DNA of 52,681 nucleotides from an uncultured Winogradskyella sp. (lineage in GTDB: Bacteria; Bacteroidota; Bacteroidia; Flavobacteriales; Flavobacteriaceae), in NCBI RefSeq assembly GCF_937958655.1, contig NZ_CALGNH010000008.1, positions 1 to 52,681 of the forward strand, given 5' to 3'. Every line of letters begins with the position of its first letter. The stretch's first letter is position 1. The translations under genes were made by a program, and so were the position numbers. The notes beneath the pieces were generated by a model, which did not search any database, was not told where the DNA came from, and saw only the letters and a program-made list of their open reading frames with translations. Positions 51,842 through 52,681 of the stretch are shown one piece after another.

Positions 51842-52491
51842 ATTGAATCCAATATTTTGAATCTTAAATTGTAATATTTTATCTGTTTAATTGATACTAG
51901 CGCCATCGCTAGAAGCAACGATAGTGTAAGGCTTACTAAAATGATTATTAAATAGTCGTATTTTTTGATAGATTCTAAATTGAAAATATTCCAACAAAAA
52001 TGAAATAATTGAAAAGACACGGCAAAAATAAAACCTAAGCGCTCTAAAGAAGAAAAGCGATTTAGTTTATAAAAGCGTAATGCAATAAAATATACAAGAC
52101 CAGAAATTATGGAAAGTGCTAATGGTAAAGAACCTAACCAAGATTTAGCAAGTGCTATTTCTGTGGTAAAGTTTAAATATTTAAAAAGTGCAACTAAAGC
52201 TAAAAAAGTTACAATGCATGGCCATTTTACTAATTCTTTCAGAATCAGTCTAAGTAACTTTTTGTCAGAAGATTTAATGAACTGTTTATTATTATCGAGT
52301 AATCTAGATTTATGTTTTACCATATAGTCTTTAAAGATGTAGTAAAAGTCTCGGGAATCCCCTTCCTCAATTTTTGCTTCAATCCCAGAAGCTACGTGAT
52401 CTACCATTTCTGATCTTGTATCCACATGAATTATCTCAGAATTTTCAAGGTAACTATCTATAAATTGTATTTGTTCTAAACTTAACTTCAT
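51838..52491 (-). CDS. Membrane protein, HAAS/DUF1700-like N-terminus, paralogue 1
   Basis: 217 residues. The N-terminal helical part (LSLEQIQFIDSYLENS...DTRSEMVDHVASGIE) resembles the start of the next gene product. It is followed by four hydrophobic segments (about 97-113, 118-140, 148-172, 178-200). It starts 1 bp after the PadR stop. The PadR-membrane-membrane-permease-ATPase order suggests one regulated unit. Exact family not certain. Confidence 0.7.
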   Translation of the reverse strand: MKLSLEQIQFIDSYLENSEIIHVDTRSEMVDHVASGIEAKIEEGDSRDFYYIFKDYMVKHKSRLLDNNKQFIKSSDKKLLRLILKELVKWPCIVTFLALVALFKYLNFTTEIALAKSWLGSLPLALSIISGLVYFIALRFYKLNRFSSLERLGFIFAVSFQLFHFCWNIFNLESIKKYDYLIIILVSLTLSLLLAMALVSIKQIKYYNLRFKILDSI

Positions 52492-52492
52492 C

Positions 52493-52681
52493 TTAAGCTA
52501 ATTTAGGATTTACTAATGCTTGCATGGTTTTTATGTAGTCAGCAAGTTCATTGAGTTTACTCACGGTTTCTTTAGTCCCAGATTCAGTGAGTTTATAATA
52601 TTTACGTAAGCGATTATCTACTTTGGCTACCTCAACATCTAAAAGACCCTCCGCTTCCAGCTTATGAAGCGCTGGGTATAA
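52493..52681 (-). CDS. PadR-family transcriptional regulator, C-terminal part (cut by window end)
   Basis: The last 62 codons, in frame from the window edge, read LYPALHKLEAEGLLDVEVAKVDNRLRKYYKLTESG and end LVNPKLA. This is the end of the PadR winged helix: recognition region YPALHKLEAEGL and wing RKYYKLTESG. The N-terminus lies outside the window. It probably represses its own operon (known for many PadR proteins), which here would include the two membrane proteins and the DUF5687 ABC exporter. Confidence 0.9.
   Translation of the reverse strand, partial: LYPALHKLEAEGLLDVEVAKVDNRLRKYYKLTESGTKETVSKLNELADYIKTMQALVNPKLA

Overview
The window is a chromosome segment of a low-GC member of the Bacteroidota, almost certainly a marine-type Flavobacteriaceae. 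This is inferred from four kinds of evidence. It carries gliding and type IX secretion (T9SS) genes (gldH, sprE/porW) and a T9SS type A sorting domain. It has families typical of the group (GLPGLI, DUF4292, DUF5687, HU-SPOR, AtpZ). Its promoters are of the TAnnTTTG type. It has the conserved flavobacterial order flippase-dut-nucleotidyltransferase-TPR-DUF4292-EnvC. I found no rRNA, tRNA, CRISPR array, prophage or complete insertion sequence.

Layout: (1) 1-2.6 kb has heme biosynthesis genes. hemF is fused in frame to an upstream REP-associated transposase (RAYT) unit bounded by two 33-bp palindromes, and hemB follows. (2) 2.6-4.3 kb is a gene graveyard with a shattered hybrid histidine kinase and a GLPGLI remnant. 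(3) 4.4-8.4 kb is a forward housekeeping run: CNNM/CBS protein, MGMT, DUF4442, serine hydrolase and a PolB-like exonuclease. (4) 8.5-17.4 kb has a 1746-residue T9SS-exported M14 peptidase, a dual-ATPase peptide ABC protein and the scoAB CoA-transferase. (5) 17.5-22.9 kb has PBP1A, GldH, RicT and TrhO. (6) 22.9-27.1 kb has recA followed by an ECF sigma operon, and a likely second ECF promoter that drives a short terminated transcript without a real ORF. (7) 27.1-32.3 kb has plsC, trpS, dprA, an HU-SPOR protein, a thioesterase and two small membrane or lipoprotein genes. (8) 32.3-39 kb has the cell-envelope cluster EnvC to flippase. (9) 39-48.7 kb has a lipoprotein, then the F1Fo ATP synthase genes atpB-E-F-H-A-G (no atpD/atpC here) preceded by sprE, bactofilin, atpZ and a small membrane protein. 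(10) 48.9-52.7 kb has a PadR regulator (cut by the window edge), two paralogous membrane proteins, and a DUF5687 permease with its ABC ATPase.

The most interesting signals are mostly non-coding. Two near-identical promoter-like boxes (ACGCAACCC ... ATCTA, same spacing) lie one in front of the ECF operon and one, on the other strand, in front of a candidate ~195-nt small RNA with a strong terminator. A 26-27-bp dyad (core TGYATTTCRTCGA) recurs upstream of the M14 gene, a surface-type lipoprotein and a 41-codon ORF. Short palindromic repeats are scattered through UTRs: one is nested inside another, one is translated inside hemF, and others sit directly against the hemF and trpS start codons. 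All assignments come from reading the sequence; no database search was run.
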